DNA of 5,960 nucleotides, taken from positions 1-5,960 of the forward strand of contig JAOZSS010000150.1 in the NCBI GenBank assembly GCA_029939545.1, given 5' to 3'. Positions 4,816 to 5,960 of the stretch are shown here, one piece after another (within the stretch, counting starts at the first letter, position 1; the number at the start of each line of letters is the position of its first letter). The DNA is from Kiritimatiellia bacterium (GTDB taxonomy: Bacteria; Verrucomicrobiota; Kiritimatiellia; UBA8416; JABMPJ01). The notes below the pieces were generated by a model. The model searched no databases. It had not been told where the DNA came from and saw only the letters and a list, made by a program, of their open reading frames with translations. Position numbers and translations under genes: made by a program.

Positions 4816-5960
4816 TTGCAGCTTAGAGTTCATTCATCGGGCGAGATTTTGGAAAGCTCATTTGATCCGTCCGAAGGTGTGCATGCTATCGGGTCTGTGC
4901 GTGGGCGAATAGATCCGACTACCTTGTTAATCGACCCTTCGCCACCCGCTGATCTCTCCGCACTGTCCGATGAAGAGGCTGTCACGCTGCACAGTGACGC
5001 CATACTCCTGCGCATTGAAGGTAACCGCCTGAGCTGGATCGCCCCGGACATTGCTGGAACTCGGGACGTGTTTATTGCATCCGTCGGCGATACGGAGTGG
5101 TGGCTCGATGACAACTTTGAGTCGATGGTTCTCCGTTTGGGAGCGGTCAGGCGTAACGCGTCGGCGGAGCGTTTCTTCGTGTCGCATGGCTATTTCTGTG
5201 ATGGAGAGACTTTCTTCAAGGATGTCAGCAGGATCCGCACCGGGATGCGCCTGTGCTTCCATGAAAGGCTTGCCCCTAACGAAGAGAATCTGTTCATGCT
5301 ATGCCGCCCTTCCCGTTGGGCATCACGGCTAAACTATCGGGGGTTTCGCGAGGCCTTGGACTCCGTCTTTGATGCCGAAAAGATTGATGATCAGGATGCG
5401 GTCCTGCTCAGTGGGGGATGCGACTCAGGGATTATTGCCGGCGTTGCTGCCCTGCGGTTTGGGAGGCGTCCGACGGCCTTCACACATTCCTATGTTCAAT
5501 CGATGGACAATAACGATGTTGATGCGCGCCGCAGTGCTCGTGTCGCAGAGTTTATGGGGCTTCCGCATCAACTGGTGCCGGTTGACTTCGATGCACTGAA
5601 TATTGCCGATTTGGATCAGTTTGTTCATGCCATGCCGTTGGCGGCTCACTTCTCGCTGAACTTTCTCAAGACGGTCAGTGCGGCCACAGACAATGGAGCA
5701 CGTCGGGTGTGGTGCGGGCAGAACGCAGACTCCGTATACAATCTGGGTCCAACGTCCCGTTTGGGCAAGGGGGCCGGGAAGGGGGATATCATTAAGCGAT
5801 TCTTTCTCTCCCGAGAGTTTCACCGCACCCTGCCCGACATCCAGGACGGATCGCTTCTGAATCCGCTATTCAGATGGGTGGGCCACGCCGGGACCCATAT
5901 GGCGAGGTATCGGTACAGGCGGCCGTTCTATCTTCCGGAGAACTTCAACGAATTGCTGCT
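4816..5960 (+). CDS. Asparagine-synthase-like ATP-dependent amidotransferase, cut by the right edge
   Basis: At least 381 codons are open to the window end. The synthetase domain has the ATP pyrophosphatase P-loop AVLLSGGCDSGIIAG (residues 195-209; core SGGCDS 199-204) and a GQNADSVYN motif (301-309), where asparagine synthases usually have G-x-x-ADE. Before it comes the end of an Ntn glutaminase-like fold: DIAGTRDVFIAS (78-89), RFFVSHGYFCDGETFFKDV (119-137) and RIRTG (139-143). The N-terminus is short and no start gives the Met-Cys needed for glutamine hydrolysis, so it may use free ammonia or another amine, as beta-lactam synthetase relatives do. Such proteins are frequent in surface-polysaccharide clusters, where amidation of a sugar acid is the usual guess; this fits the adjacent acyltransferase. 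Start: TTG at 4816 follows AGGGGG by 5 bases. GTG at 4759 is an alternative (19 residues longer); an in-frame TAG at 4750-4752 blocks anything earlier. Family firm; substrate and start uncertain. Confidence 0.84.
   Translation, partial: MQLRVHSSGEILESSFDPSEGVHAIGSVRGRIDPTTLLIDPSPPADLSALSDEEAVTLHSDAILLRIEGNRLSWIAPDIAGTRDVFIASVGDTEWWLDDNFESMVLRLGAVRRNASAERFFVSHGYFCDGETFFKDVSRIRTGMRLCFHERLAPNEENLFMLCRPSRWASRLNYRGFREALDSVFDAEKIDDQDAVLLSGGCDSGIIAGVAALRFGRRPTAFTHSYVQSMDNNDVDARRSARVAEFMGLPHQLVPVDFDALNIADLDQFVHAMPLAAHFSLNFLKTVSAATDNGARRVWCGQNADSVYNLGPTSRLGKGAGKGDIIKRFFLSREFHRTLPDIQDGSLLNPLFRWVGHAGTHMARYRYRRPFYLPENFNELL

Noticed and set aside
5425..5823. 132-codon open frame on the minus strand
   Set aside because: It is antisense to the P-loop and GQNAD region of the asparagine-synthase-like gene, whose conserved motifs settle the coding strand.

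Overview
The window looks like bacterial accessory chromosome from a moderately GC-rich organism. Genes are tightly packed, Shine-Dalgarno sites are visible and TTG starts are probably used, so a Gram-negative bacterium is likely. I cannot place it taxonomically with confidence; a proteobacterium is a guess from the style of the proteins. No tRNA, rRNA, insertion sequence, integrase or CRISPR array was seen.

Layout. (1) Bases 1-150 hold the open end of a plus-strand frame that enters from the left edge; it is probably the last 49 codons of an unrecognised gene and converges on its neighbour. (2) Bases 175 to about 3353 hold a compact three-gene minus-strand operon, transcribed right to left: a VTC-domain (polyphosphate polymerase type) protein, a DUF4956 membrane protein and a CotH-type kinase-like protein with an N-terminal membrane anchor. 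Gaps are 20 bp and 3 bp. (3) Bases 3354-3559 are a regulatory gap with two GC-rich hairpins downstream of the next gene, a plausible sigma-70 promoter for the operon and a 16-bp imperfect palindrome over its -35 box. (4) Bases 3560-4618 hold a minus-strand acyltransferase-3 family membrane O-acyltransferase. (5) Bases 4619-4815 are a divergent intergenic region with a consensus TATAAT. (6) From about 4816 to the right edge runs a plus-strand asparagine-synthase-like ATP-dependent amidotransferase. It lacks an N-terminal nucleophilic cysteine and is cut by the window end.

Functional reading. The VTC/DUF4956/CotH set looks like one pathway. The VTC enzyme would polymerise or handle polyphosphate on the cytoplasmic side. 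DUF4956 would be its membrane partner. The CotH-like domain is predicted to lie outside the inner membrane, where ATP is normally absent, so exported polyphosphate is an attractive but unproven phosphate donor. The acyltransferase and the asparagine-synthase-like gene share a divergent promoter region and resemble surface polysaccharide decoration genes (O-acylation, and amidation of sugar acids or similar). The whole neighbourhood may therefore serve cell-surface modification; that link is inference.
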